Source: QNES01 sp023143415
GTDB lineage: Bacteria > Pseudomonadota > Gammaproteobacteria > Beggiatoales > Beggiatoaceae
Reading direction: 5' to 3'
DNA length: 11,720 nt
NCBI GenBank assembly: GCA_030632725.1
Contig: DAOVUF010000143.1
Coordinates: 1-11,720 of the forward strand
Positions within the stretch are counted from its first letter, which is position 1; every line of letters begins with the position of its first letter. Positions 1 through 6,400 of the stretch are shown here, in pieces. The position numbers and the translations under genes were made by a program. The notes beneath the pieces are model-generated. The model was not told where the DNA came from. It searched no databases and worked only from the letters and a program-made list of their open reading frames with translations.

Positions 1-202
1 CTCTCATTCGCTTCAAAAATAATTGTTAAGGAAGACCTGACAGGTTTTTGAAACCTGTCAGGTCTCTCATTCGCTTCAAAAATAATTGTTAAGACCTGAC
101 AGGTTTTTGAAACCTGTCAGGTCTCTCATTCACCTCAAAAATAATTGTTAAGGAAGACCTGACAGGTTTTTGAAACCTGTCAGGTCTCTCATTCACCTCA
201 AA
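1..202. repeat. Tandem array of 59-63 bp units, each with a 15-bp perfect hairpin
   Basis: Three units (1-63, 64-122, 123-185) and a partial fourth (186-202) follow each other head to tail. Each starts CTCTCATTC and contains the perfect inverted repeat AGACCTGACAGGTTT / AAACCTGTCAGGTCT around a TTG loop (33-65, 92-124, 155-187). Unit 2 lacks four bases just before the hairpin. The first two units read CATTCGCTTC and the last two CATTCACCTC. The array continues past the left edge or starts exactly there. It ends six bases before the obgE start codon, so the obgE leader consists of repeat sequence. No open frame with protein character runs through it. Confidence 0.95.
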
Positions 203-207
203 CACAA

Positions 208-1233
208 ATGAAATTTGTTGACGAAGTCACTATTCAAGTTACAGCAGGTAAAGGCGGAGATGGCTGTTTAAGTTTTCGGCGCGAAAAATTTATCCCTGAA
301 GGCGGACCAAACGGGGGGGATGGCGGCAATGGGGGTAACGTATATTTACAAGCCAAAGCCGATTTAAACACTTTGATTGATTTTCGTTATACCCGCCTAT
401 TTAAAGCAAAAAATGGCGAAAATGGTAAAGGTAACAAATGTACAGGCAAAAAAGGTCTGGATTTATACATAAAAGTGCCTGTAGGAACACTTGCTTTTGA
501 TATAGAAACGGAAGAATATCTAGGTGAATTGATCAAGCCTGAACAAACACTCTTAGTCGCAAAAGGCGGAGAGCGTGGCTTAGGCAATGTCCATTTCAAA
601 AGTAGCATCAATCGCGCACCGCACCGTATAACCAAAGGTACCACAGCCGATGAGCGCCGCTTACGCTTAGAATTACAAGTGTTAGCTGATGTTGGCTTAC
701 TGGGATTACCCAATGCCGGCAAATCAACCTTTATTCGCGCCGTCACAGCAGCTCGCCCAAAAGTCGCCGATTATCCATTTACCACCCTGCACCCCCACTT
801 AGGTGTCGTTTCTATTGAAGTTGATCGCAGTTTTGTGGTTGCCGATATTCCCGGCTTAATTGAAGGCGCAGCAGAAGGGGCTGGTTTAGGCATACAATTT
901 TTAAAGCACTTATCACGCACCCGCTTATTATTACATTTAGTCGATGTGGATCCACTTAGCAGTGATGATCCTGTACAAGATATACGCCGTATTATTCAAG
1001 AACTTGAAAAATACAGTCCAGAATTAGCGGCGCGAGAACGTTGGCTCCTCTTAAATAAAGTCGATTTATTACCACCCGACGAACAAAAACAACGTTGTCA
1101 AGCCATTATTGAAGAATTAAATTGGCCAGGGCGAATATTTGAAATATCAGCTTTGTCGAAGCAAGGATGTCGAGAACTCTGCTATAGCATTATGAATTCT
1201 TTAGAAGAAAATCGGACAAAACAAAATGACTGA
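208..1233 (+). CDS. obgE: Obg-family GTPase ObgE/CgtA
   Basis: Essential GTPase that binds the 50S ribosomal subunit and links ribosome maturation, stringent response and chromosome segregation (family knowledge). The 341-residue product has the glycine-rich Obg fold at about 1-158 (GKGGDGCLSFRREKF, then GGPNGGDGGNGGNV). The G domain follows: G1 GLPNAGKST at 166-174, switch region YPFTTLHP at 189-196, G3 DIPG at 213-216, G4 NKVD at 283-286 and G5 SAL at 314-316. It is shorter than E. coli ObgE (about 390 aa) because the acidic C-terminal tail is nearly absent. The start MKFVDEV matches the family. No Shine-Dalgarno sequence precedes it, because the upstream bases belong to the hairpin array at 1-202. 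The usual partners rplU and rpmA are not visible here. The stop overlaps metZ. Confidence 0.97.
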   Translation: MKFVDEVTIQVTAGKGGDGCLSFRREKFIPEGGPNGGDGGNGGNVYLQAKADLNTLIDFRYTRLFKAKNGENGKGNKCTGKKGLDLYIKVPVGTLAFDIETEEYLGELIKPEQTLLVAKGGERGLGNVHFKSSINRAPHRITKGTTADERRLRLELQVLADVGLLGLPNAGKSTFIRAVTAARPKVADYPFTTLHPHLGVVSIEVDRSFVVADIPGLIEGAAEGAGLGIQFLKHLSRTRLLLHLVDVDPLSSDDPVQDIRRIIQELEKYSPELAARERWLLLNKVDLLPPDEQKQRCQAIIEELNWPGRIFEISALSKQGCRELCYSIMNSLEENRTKQND

Positions 1234-2401
1234 TTGGAACGAATTTGGTTTTAACACCCGTGCAGTGCGAGCAGGGCAAGTGCGTAGTGATGAAGGCGAA
1301 CATAGCGAAGCGATTTTCCCCACCTCCAGCTTTGTTTTTAAGAATGCCGCACAAGCCGCTGCGCGATTTGGACAAAAAGAGCCAGGTAATATCTACTCGC
1401 GCTTTACCAATCCAACTGTGCGAAACTTTGAAGAACGCCTTGCCACCCTTGAAGGCGGAGAACGCTGTATGGCAACCGCTTCAGGCATGGCTGCTATTTT
1501 CAGTACCTGTTTAGGCGTACTCAAAGCAGGCGATCATATTGTCGCCTCGCAAAGCCTTTTTGGCTCAACAATAACGCTATTCAACACCATTCTATCAAAG
1601 TTTCATATAAAAACCACTTTTGTCAATATAAGCGATCTTGACAGTTGGCAAGCAGCTATTCAACCCAACACTAAACTCTTATTTCTCGAAACGCCCTCCA
1701 ATCCACTGACAGAAGTGGCTGATATACAAGCTATTGCGGAAATAGCCCATGCACAAAACTGTTTATTAGCCGTTGACAATTGTTTTTGCACCCCCGCGCT
1801 ACAAACCCCATTATCTTTAGGCGCAGATATTGTCATTCATTCCGCAACCAAGTTTTTAGATGGACAAGGGCGTTGCATGGGCGGCGCAGTAATCGGCTCA
1901 GAAAAAATAGTCGGAAAAGACATTTTTACCATACTCCGCTCAGGAGGTCCCACTATGAGTCCATTTAACGCCTGGATATTTCTCAAAGGTTTAGAAACAC
2001 TCGACTTGCGGATGCAAAAACACTGCGACAATGCAGAAGCGTTAGCACAATGGCTCGAAAAACAAGAAGCCGTCGAACGTATTTACTACCCAGGATTACC
2101 CTCACACCCTCAACACCAATTAGCCAAAAAACAACAAAAACGCTTTGGAAGTATCGTCTCATTTGAAATCAAAGGAGGAAAAGAAGCTGCTTGGCGCGTC
2201 ATTGACTCAACCAAAATCATGTCCATTACAGCCAATTTAGGAGATACCAAAACCACCATCACACATCCCGCAAGTACCACTCACACCCGAATCACGCCTG
2301 AACAACGCCGCGCCGCGGGTATAAATGAGGGTTTAATTCGCATATCTGTGGGTTTAGAAGATATTCAAGATTTACAAGCTGATTTATTGCGGGGATTATA
2401 G
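1226..2401 (+). CDS. metZ: O-succinylhomoserine sulfhydrylase, PLP-dependent (MetZ)
   Basis: Cys/Met-metabolism PLP enzyme (fold type I) expected to make homocysteine from O-succinylhomoserine and sulfide, the direct sulfhydrylation route to methionine in the cytoplasm. The 391-residue length fits the family. Visible landmarks are YSRF at 57-60 (phosphate-binding Tyr/Arg from the neighbouring subunit), the SGMAA turn at 86-90, AVDN with the PLP-nitrogen Asp at 184, and SATKFLDGQGR with Schiff-base Lys209. HPAST at 347-351 is also present. The DNCFCTPALQ and DGQGRCMGG stretches are typical of MetZ rather than cystathionine gamma-synthase or MetY; that assignment rests on remembered similarity. 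The ATG lies inside the 3' end of obgE (8-bp overlap, ATGACTGA) without a strong ribosome binding site, so translational coupling is likely. A sulfide-using enzyme fits a sulfur bacterium. Confidence 0.93.
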   Translation: MTDWNEFGFNTRAVRAGQVRSDEGEHSEAIFPTSSFVFKNAAQAAARFGQKEPGNIYSRFTNPTVRNFEERLATLEGGERCMATASGMAAIFSTCLGVLKAGDHIVASQSLFGSTITLFNTILSKFHIKTTFVNISDLDSWQAAIQPNTKLLFLETPSNPLTEVADIQAIAEIAHAQNCLLAVDNCFCTPALQTPLSLGADIVIHSATKFLDGQGRCMGGAVIGSEKIVGKDIFTILRSGGPTMSPFNAWIFLKGLETLDLRMQKHCDNAEALAQWLEKQEAVERIYYPGLPSHPQHQLAKKQQKRFGSIVSFEIKGGKEAAWRVIDSTKIMSITANLGDTKTTITHPASTTHTRITPEQRRAAGINEGLIRISVGLEDIQDLQADLLRGL

Positions 2402-2483
2402 TTTCATATTGTGTTTTTAACGAAAATAGATTAAAATCAATTTCAGCCTTGTCAGAATGATTTGCTAAAAATATATCTGGTTC

Positions 2484-2500
2484 AAAAATGACCCATTTTT
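2484..2500 (+). terminator. Weak AT-rich hairpin downstream of metZ
   Basis: A 7-bp stem AAAAATG / CATTTTT closes a three-base loop (ACC), and a T-rich stretch follows a few bases later (ATCTTTTTG). It lies 83 bp after the metZ stop and just before the tandem array at 2513. The stem is almost all A-T, so it would be a poor intrinsic terminator. It could equally be chance in AT-rich sequence. Confidence 0.2.
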
Positions 2501-2512
2501 AGTCATCTTTTT

Positions 2513-2712
2513 GCTTCAGCTTTGGCAATTGGAGTCCAACGCTTCAGCTTTGGCAATGGAGTCCAACGCTTTGGCAATGGAGTCCAACGCTTCAGCTTTG
2601 GCAATGGAGTCCAACGCTTCAGCTTTGGCAATGGAGTCCAACGCTTCAGCTTTGGCAATTGGAGTCCAACGCTTCAGCTTTGGCAATTGGAGTCCAACGC
2701 TTCAGCTTTGGC
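2513..2712. repeat. Tandem array of 21/27/28-bp units
   Basis: Seven complete units and a 14-base partial follow one another: 2513-2540 (28), 2541-2567 (27), 2568-2588 (21), 2589-2615 (27), 2616-2642 (27), 2643-2670 (28), 2671-2698 (28) and 2699-2712. Units read GCTTCAGCTTTGGC followed by AATGGAGTCCAAC or AATTGGAGTCCAAC. Unit 3 has lost six bases (TTCAGC). The 28-bp form holds a small dyad TTGGA-G-TCCAA. Two overlapping open frames cross the array, but lengths of 28 and 27 are mixed, so no reading frame is preserved. This is non-coding satellite-like DNA. Confidence 0.95.
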
Positions 2713-2953
2713 CATTTTGATTTTAAAAAATTTTTTAAACCCTTAACTCGCATTATCAAGTTTTTTAAGTACTCATTTTACTAAAAGCCCGTTTGAGAAT
2801 GCCAGAAAATAAACTGATTTGCTGTCAAAAAATAAGACATTTATAAGTTTAAATGATTGTTTTTATTGAGTTAAAATTTATTAAATGAAATATTTTTTGC
2901 CATTCCAAACGATTCCCAATATTCTATTTCTATTAAAGAAATAGCAACCCCCT
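2713..2953. other. AT-rich intergenic spacer with palindromes
   Basis: No gene is seen here. The spacer holds a perfect 18-bp all-AT palindrome at 2722-2739 (TTTAAAAAATTTTTTAAA). It also has an imperfect inverted pair about 120 bp across: CGTTTGAGAATGCC at 2790-2803 and GCCATTCCAAACG at 2899-2911. That pair resembles the ends of the 111-bp element at 10630-10740 and may be an eroded relative. An 8-bp dyad lies at 2924-2944. Confidence 0.5.
2924..2944. promoter_or_regulatory. Dyad upstream of the lipoprotein promoter
   Basis: CTATTTCT and AGAAATAG form a perfect 8-bp inverted repeat around a five-base spacer, ending 9 bp before the candidate -35 box at 2954. The position would suit an activator or repressor site. 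No T-run follows, so it is not an intrinsic terminator. No regulator can be named. Confidence 0.3.
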
Positions 2954-2984
2954 TTGACATAAAGTCTTAAAAAGTTCTTATACC
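2954..2984 (+). promoter_or_regulatory. Candidate sigma-70 promoter of the lipoprotein gene
   Basis: A perfect -35 hexamer TTGACA (2954-2959) is followed after 19 bp by TATACC (2979-2984), which matches the first four bases of the -10 consensus. The spacing is on the long side. It lies 26 bp before the start codon, so the leader would be short. Confidence 0.45.
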
Positions 2985-2997
2985 TTTCTTAATTAAT

Positions 2998-3001
2998 GGA
3001 G
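2998..3001 (+). promoter_or_regulatory. Ribosome binding site GGAG for the lipoprotein
   Basis: GGAG sits 8 bases before the first of two adjacent ATG codons (3010 and 3013). It is the clearest Shine-Dalgarno in the window and supports this start. Most other genes here lack one. Confidence 0.6.
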
Positions 3002-3009
3002 TATCAAAC

Positions 3010-4602
3010 ATGATGACAAAACGATTTGACAACAGCAAAAAGTTTGCCTTGTCAATTGTACTGACAAGCCTTACGCTAGGTGGATGCAGTACAATGACAA
3101 CGGATCCAACTAATTGCTCCCAATCCTGTGTTGCTGAAGAAATCAAACAACAACAAGCTATAGTGGAAAGCAAGAATGAAGAAATTGCTTTACTCAAAGC
3201 AAGGCTTGTAAAAGAGGAGGAAAAACAAACTCGTCTGCGTAGTACAAACAGGATGACGAGAATGACGACAGGTGCCTCATCATCACAGCATGGTCTTTCA
3301 GCAGTGCCAAAAAACGCGCGACCTGGCGAATGTTATGCACGGGTATCAATCTCACCCAAGTACAAAACGGAGAGCAAACGTGTTCTTAAACGGGATGCTT
3401 ATACCCGTAAACAGAACGTTAGACCGGCACAATACGCTTGGCAGGAAAAGCGCGTCCTCATCACAGAAGCGGGTGAACGCATTAAAACTATTCCTGCTAA
3501 ATACGAATGGGAAAATAAACCTGTGCTAATCAAAGAGGCTGGTGAACGCTTTGATACCATTCCTGCTAAATACGAGTGGGTCACTGAACGTGTCTTGGTC
3601 AAAGAACCCAGCGAGCGTATTAAAACCATTCCTGCTCAATACAAGTGGGTAACTGAACGTGTGTTAGTCAATGAACCTGGCGAACGCATTAAAACAATCC
3701 CCGCGAAATACGCTTTTGTTAACAAAAAAGTGTTGATACAAGAAAAGGTAACGGCGGTGAAAACAATACCCATTTCCTACAAAACGGTGAAAGAAAGAGT
3801 GATTGATAAACCTGCTCATACCGTTTGGAAAAAGGGTAGCGGATTGATCAGTAAAATCACCAGGCGTGACGAAAAAACGGGTGAAATCTTATGTCTAGTA
3901 GAAGTCCCTGCCACGTATAAAACCATCACGAAACAGGTGATCAATAGAGCAGAAACCACTCGTACAGTAGTCGTTTCACCCGCTAGATACAAAACCGTGC
4001 GTACACAGGTACTGAAAAAGCCTGCGACAACTCGTACAATCAATATACCTGCCAAGTATAAGACTGTGCGTAAACAGGTTTTAAAGACAGCTGCTCAAGT
4101 CCGCAAGACTAAAATACCAGCGGAATACAAAACGATGCGTAAGCGCGTCTTGAAAACACCCGCGCAAACGCGCAAAGTGACGATTCCTGCCAAGTATAAG
4201 ACTGTGCGTATGAAAGTGTTAAAGACACCTGCACAAACCCGCAAGGTAGAAATTCCCGCACAATACAAAACGATTCGGGTAAAAGTGCAGACTGCTCCTG
4301 CTGAAACTCGTGACACTCAAGTGCCAGCGATATATGGAACGGTTTCTACGCGAGTTAAAGTCTCCGAGTCTGAATTAGTATGGCGCCCTGTGCTATGCGA
4401 AACCAACATGACGCAAGAAAACATCAAGCGTTTACAAGTTGCACTGCGTAGTGCTGGCTTTGCTCCCGGAAGAGTTGATGGGGTTATTGGCTCACAAACG
4501 CTATTTGCTGTGAAGAAATATCAGCGTGCGAAAGGACTACCTATGGGGGGGATAACCATTGAAACACTAGATGCCCTGAATGTGAAAGTCACTAAGAACT
4601 AA
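3010..4602 (+). CDS. Repeat-rich lipoprotein with C-terminal peptidoglycan-binding domain
   Basis: The 530-residue product begins with a lipoprotein signal peptide: KR-containing n-region, hydrophobic stretch, lipobox L23-G-G-C26. Ser27 after the Cys predicts the outer membrane under the Lol rule. Residues about 42-75 look like a short coiled coil. From about 114 to 445 the chain is built from a 23-residue repeat with the core IPAKYK(T/W)V..RVL. The anchor prolines lie at 116, 139, 162, 185, 208, 231, 254, 300, 324, 347, 370, 393, 416 and 439. The 46-residue gap after 254 is two periods and holds a degenerate unit with a GEILC segment. Residues about 470-523 match a PG_binding_1 domain (IKRLQVALRSAGF, DGVIGSQT, AVKKYQRAKGL). 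The protein probably ties the outer membrane to peptidoglycan, with the basic, proline-spaced repeats as an extended spacer. I know of no assigned function. It lies upstream of the che genes but is separated from them by element A. Confidence 0.85.
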   Translation: MMTKRFDNSKKFALSIVLTSLTLGGCSTMTTDPTNCSQSCVAEEIKQQQAIVESKNEEIALLKARLVKEEEKQTRLRSTNRMTRMTTGASSSQHGLSAVPKNARPGECYARVSISPKYKTESKRVLKRDAYTRKQNVRPAQYAWQEKRVLITEAGERIKTIPAKYEWENKPVLIKEAGERFDTIPAKYEWVTERVLVKEPSERIKTIPAQYKWVTERVLVNEPGERIKTIPAKYAFVNKKVLIQEKVTAVKTIPISYKTVKERVIDKPAHTVWKKGSGLISKITRRDEKTGEILCLVEVPATYKTITKQVINRAETTRTVVVSPARYKTVRTQVLKKPATTRTINIPAKYKTVRKQVLKTAAQVRKTKIPAEYKTMRKRVLKTPAQTRKVTIPAKYKTVRMKVLKTPAQTRKVEIPAQYKTIRVKVQTAPAETRDTQVPAIYGTVSTRVKVSESELVWRPVLCETNMTQENIKRLQVALRSAGFAPGRVDGVIGSQTLFAVKKYQRAKGLPMGGITIETLDALNVKVTKN

Positions 4603-4662
4603 AAAGCTAAGAAGTTTCTTTATCCTAGAAACCTAAGTAACGACTCAGGGCAACCATAAAGG

Positions 4663-4700
4663 ATTCGAGGTTTGATTTTCAAAAAACGAAAACCTCGAAT
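4663..4700. repeat. Hairpin nested in the left arm of element A
   Basis: ATTCGAGGTTT (4663-4673) and AAACCTCGAAT (4690-4700) are perfect 11-bp inverted arms around a 16-base loop containing TTTTCAAAAAACG. Compared with every other copy of the arm, where GGATT runs directly into GCCCCTAC, 35 bases (4666-4700) are extra. This marks it as a secondary insertion. Confidence 0.8.
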
Positions 4701-4711
4701 GCCCCTACAAC

Positions 4712-4754
4712 ATTTCAGCCTAAAGTTTTTCTTCAAAAAACTTTAGGCTGAAAT
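4712..4754. repeat. 19-bp perfect stem-loop
   Basis: ATTTCAGCCTAAAGTTTTT (4712-4730) pairs perfectly with AAAAACTTTAGGCTGAAAT (4736-4754) around the loop CTTCA. It is the longest perfect hairpin in the window. It lies about 110 bp after the lipoprotein stop and could end that transcript or stabilise its 3' end. No T-run follows the stem, so intrinsic termination is not assured. Confidence 0.9.
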
Positions 4755-4760
4755 ATTCTT

Positions 4761-4840
4761 ATGAAGACTGACGAAAATCTTCTGATATAGGGGCAATCCT
4801 ATGAAGACTGACGAAAATCTTCTGATGTAGGGGCAATCCC
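4761..4840. repeat. 40-bp tandem duplication inside element A
   Basis: Positions 4761-4800 and 4801-4840 are the same 40 bases with two differences (A/G at 4787 versus 4827, T/C at 4800 versus 4840). Each begins ATGAAGACTGACGAAAATC and ends with GGGGCAATCC. The complement of the first half (GATTTTCGTC) recurs in altered form at about 9714-9726 of element B. Confidence 0.95.
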
Positions 4841-4854
4841 TTGTGGTTGCCCTG

Positions 4855-4879
4855 AGTAGTTACGTTTTTTGTAACTACT
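4855..4879. repeat. Hairpin at the right end of element A
   Basis: AGTAGTTAC (4855-4863) and GTAACTACT (4871-4879) form a 9-bp perfect inverted repeat around GTTTTTT. It overlaps the right terminal repeat and lies 38 bp before the cheR ATG, so it may affect entry into the signalling operon. Confidence 0.85.
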
Positions 4880-4917
4880 AATCCGTTGTACTCATTATTT
4901 TGCTCAATCAAAATCAA

Positions 4918-5742
4918 ATGAACGATATTGAAACCCAAAACATAGAATTACAATTACTATTACAAGCCATTTACCTAAAATACGGCTACGACTTTAGAAA
5001 TTATTCAAAAGCGTCACTCAAACGGCGGATTAACCATCGACTTATCAAAGAAGGACTAGAAAACCTTTCCGCCATGCAACACAAACTACTTTATGATGTA
5101 CATTTTTTTGACAGATTATTACTGGATATGTCCATCAATGTCACAGAAATGTTTCGTGATCCCAATTTTTATTTAGCACTCAGAAAATATGTGATACCAA
5201 AGTTAAAACAACATTCTTTTCTTAAAATATGGCACGCTGGCTGTTCCAGTGGGGAAGAAGCGTATTCAATGGCGATTATTTTAAAAGAAGAAGGGTTATA
5301 TGACAACACCCAAATTTATGCGACAGATATGAACGAAGTGATATTAAAGCAAGCCAAAGAAGGCATTTTCAAGATCAACAAACTTAAACAATACACCGCA
5401 AACTATCAAAAATCGGGCGGCTTAGAATCTTTTTCAAACTATTATGTCGCACATTATGATCATGTTGTTATGGACAAATCACTTAAAAAAAATATTTTAT
5501 TTTCAGATCATAACCTAGCCATAGATGGCGTTTTTGGAGAAATGAATTTGATTCTGTGCCGGAATGTATTGATTTATTTTAATAGTGAATTACAAAACAG
5601 AGTTTTAGAACTCTTTTTTGATAGCTTGGGCAAAGACAGTTTTCTTTGTCTTGGCTCCAAAGAAAGTATCTACTTTTCAAAAACTTCTAATGCTTTTAAA
5701 GAAGTGGTTAAAGAAGAAAAAATTTATCGCAAACTGTACTAA
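4918..5742 (+). CDS. cheR: CheR-type SAM-dependent protein-glutamate methyltransferase
   Basis: Expected to transfer methyl groups from S-adenosylmethionine to glutamates of a receptor or similar partner. The 274-residue product has an N-terminal helical region with KASLKRRINHRL. It then shows the CheR signature NVTEMFR at 74-80, the SAM loop AGCSSGEE at 107-114, ATDMN at 135-139 and CRNVLIYF at 214-221. There is no TPR tail or receptor-binding C-terminal pentapeptide motif. The start is uncertain: an in-frame TTG at 4900 would add six residues, and neither start has a visible ribosome binding site. I prefer the ATG. cheB starts two bases after the stop, so the genes are co-transcribed. No chemoreceptor, CheA or CheW is in the window, so the methylation target is unknown. 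The function may be developmental or regulatory rather than chemotactic. Confidence 0.92.
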   Translation: MNDIETQNIELQLLLQAIYLKYGYDFRNYSKASLKRRINHRLIKEGLENLSAMQHKLLYDVHFFDRLLLDMSINVTEMFRDPNFYLALRKYVIPKLKQHSFLKIWHAGCSSGEEAYSMAIILKEEGLYDNTQIYATDMNEVILKQAKEGIFKINKLKQYTANYQKSGGLESFSNYYVAHYDHVVMDKSLKKNILFSDHNLAIDGVFGEMNLILCRNVLIYFNSELQNRVLELFFDSLGKDSFLCLGSKESIYFSKTSNAFKEVVKEEKIYRKLY

Positions 5743-5744
5743 AG

Positions 5745-6347
5745 ATGAAAAATGAGATTAATCTATTTGAAGCAGTGGTTATAGGCTCATCAGCCGGCGG
5801 GATTCACGCGCTGAGTTCCGTTTTAGCAGCACTACCCAGCGAATTTCCACTGCCGATTATCATTGTACAACATCTACATCCCCATTCCGACAGTTATCTC
5901 GCACATATTTTAGGTACAAAATGTGAATTAAAAGTCAAACAAGCGGATGAAAAAGAAACGATAACTAACGCCGTATATATTGCCCCCCCCAATTATCATT
6001 TACTTATAGAAGAAGATCGCAGTTTATCACTTTCAATAGATAAACATGTGAACTTTGCCCGTCCATCTGTGGATGTTTTATTTGAAAGCGCAATCTATGC
6101 TTATCAAGACAAGCTCATTGCTATTATTTTAACGGGTGCCAATAATGATGGGTGCCAAGGCGTTAAAAACATTAAAGAAAATGGGGGGTATGTGATTGTG
6201 CAAGAACCCACAACTGCTGAGGCGGATGCCATGCCAAAAGCGGCGATAGCCGCAACAAAAGTCGATAAAATTTTACCTTTAGAACAAATCGGTCCTTATT
6301 TGCTGGCGATGGTCAATCATTCAAGAAGAGTACACCGTTTTCTATAG
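5745..6347 (+). CDS. cheB: Stand-alone CheB-type methylesterase domain
   Basis: Predicted protein-glutamate methylesterase/deamidase, the counterpart of the CheR encoded two bases upstream. The 200-residue protein is only the catalytic domain. GSSAGG at 14-19 contains the nucleophile (Ser16 by alignment with Ser164 of Salmonella CheB). QHLHP at 42-46 gives His43, and LTGANNDG at 129-136 gives Asp135, completing the triad. The EPTTAEADAMPKAA segment at 154-167 is also typical. The N-terminal receiver domain of chemotaxis CheB (about 350 aa in total) is missing, so activity cannot be switched by phosphorylation in cis. The linked kinase, which carries three receiver domains, is the natural candidate for control in trans. 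No strong ribosome binding site is visible; translation is probably coupled to cheR. Confidence 0.92.
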   Translation: MKNEINLFEAVVIGSSAGGIHALSSVLAALPSEFPLPIIIVQHLHPHSDSYLAHILGTKCELKVKQADEKETITNAVYIAPPNYHLLIEEDRSLSLSIDKHVNFARPSVDVLFESAIYAYQDKLIAIILTGANNDGCQGVKNIKENGGYVIVQEPTTAEADAMPKAAIAATKVDKILPLEQIGPYLLAMVNHSRRVHRFL

Positions 6348-6400
6348 TTTCTCAGAAAAGTCACTCACAACCGGTATTAAAACTTAATAGGTTAATAAAT

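Larger units (their letters stand above)
4637..4871. mobile_element. MITE-like composite element A with terminal inverted repeats
   Basis: Positions 4637-4665 and 4835-4863 are inverted copies over 29 bp with 26 matches, core ACTCAGGGCAACCA. The arms continue as GCCCCTAC (4701-4708) and GTAGGGGC (4827-4834) once a 35-bp hairpin insertion (4666-4700) in the left arm is ignored. The same arms bound element B (9521-9803). Shared sequence with B extends outward to CAAAAAACGTAAC (complement of 4859-4871). Inside are a 19-bp perfect hairpin and a 40-bp tandem duplication. No transposase or open frame is present, so it would be non-autonomous. It fills most of the 315-bp gap between the lipoprotein gene and cheR. 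No target-site duplication could be identified. Confidence 0.7.

Noticed and set aside
387..746. Minus-strand open frame of 119 codons inside obgE
   Set aside because: It is antisense to the strongly conserved GTPase sequence and has no recognisable features. The same holds for antisense frames within metZ, the lipoprotein and the kinase.
2513..2712. CRISPR-like array
   Set aside because: Units abut with no unique spacers and no cas genes are present. The same applies to the arrays at 1-202 and 9541-9713.
2511..2746. Two overlapping plus-strand open frames with repeats such as SNASALAME and GVQRFSFGN
   Set aside because: Both are readings of the 21/27/28-bp satellite in different frames. 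Unit lengths that are not multiples of three break any constant frame, and no ribosome binding site is present.
4614..4632. Terminator after the lipoprotein gene (GTTTCT / AGAAAC)
   Set aside because: A 6-bp stem with four A-T pairs and no T-run is too weak to call.
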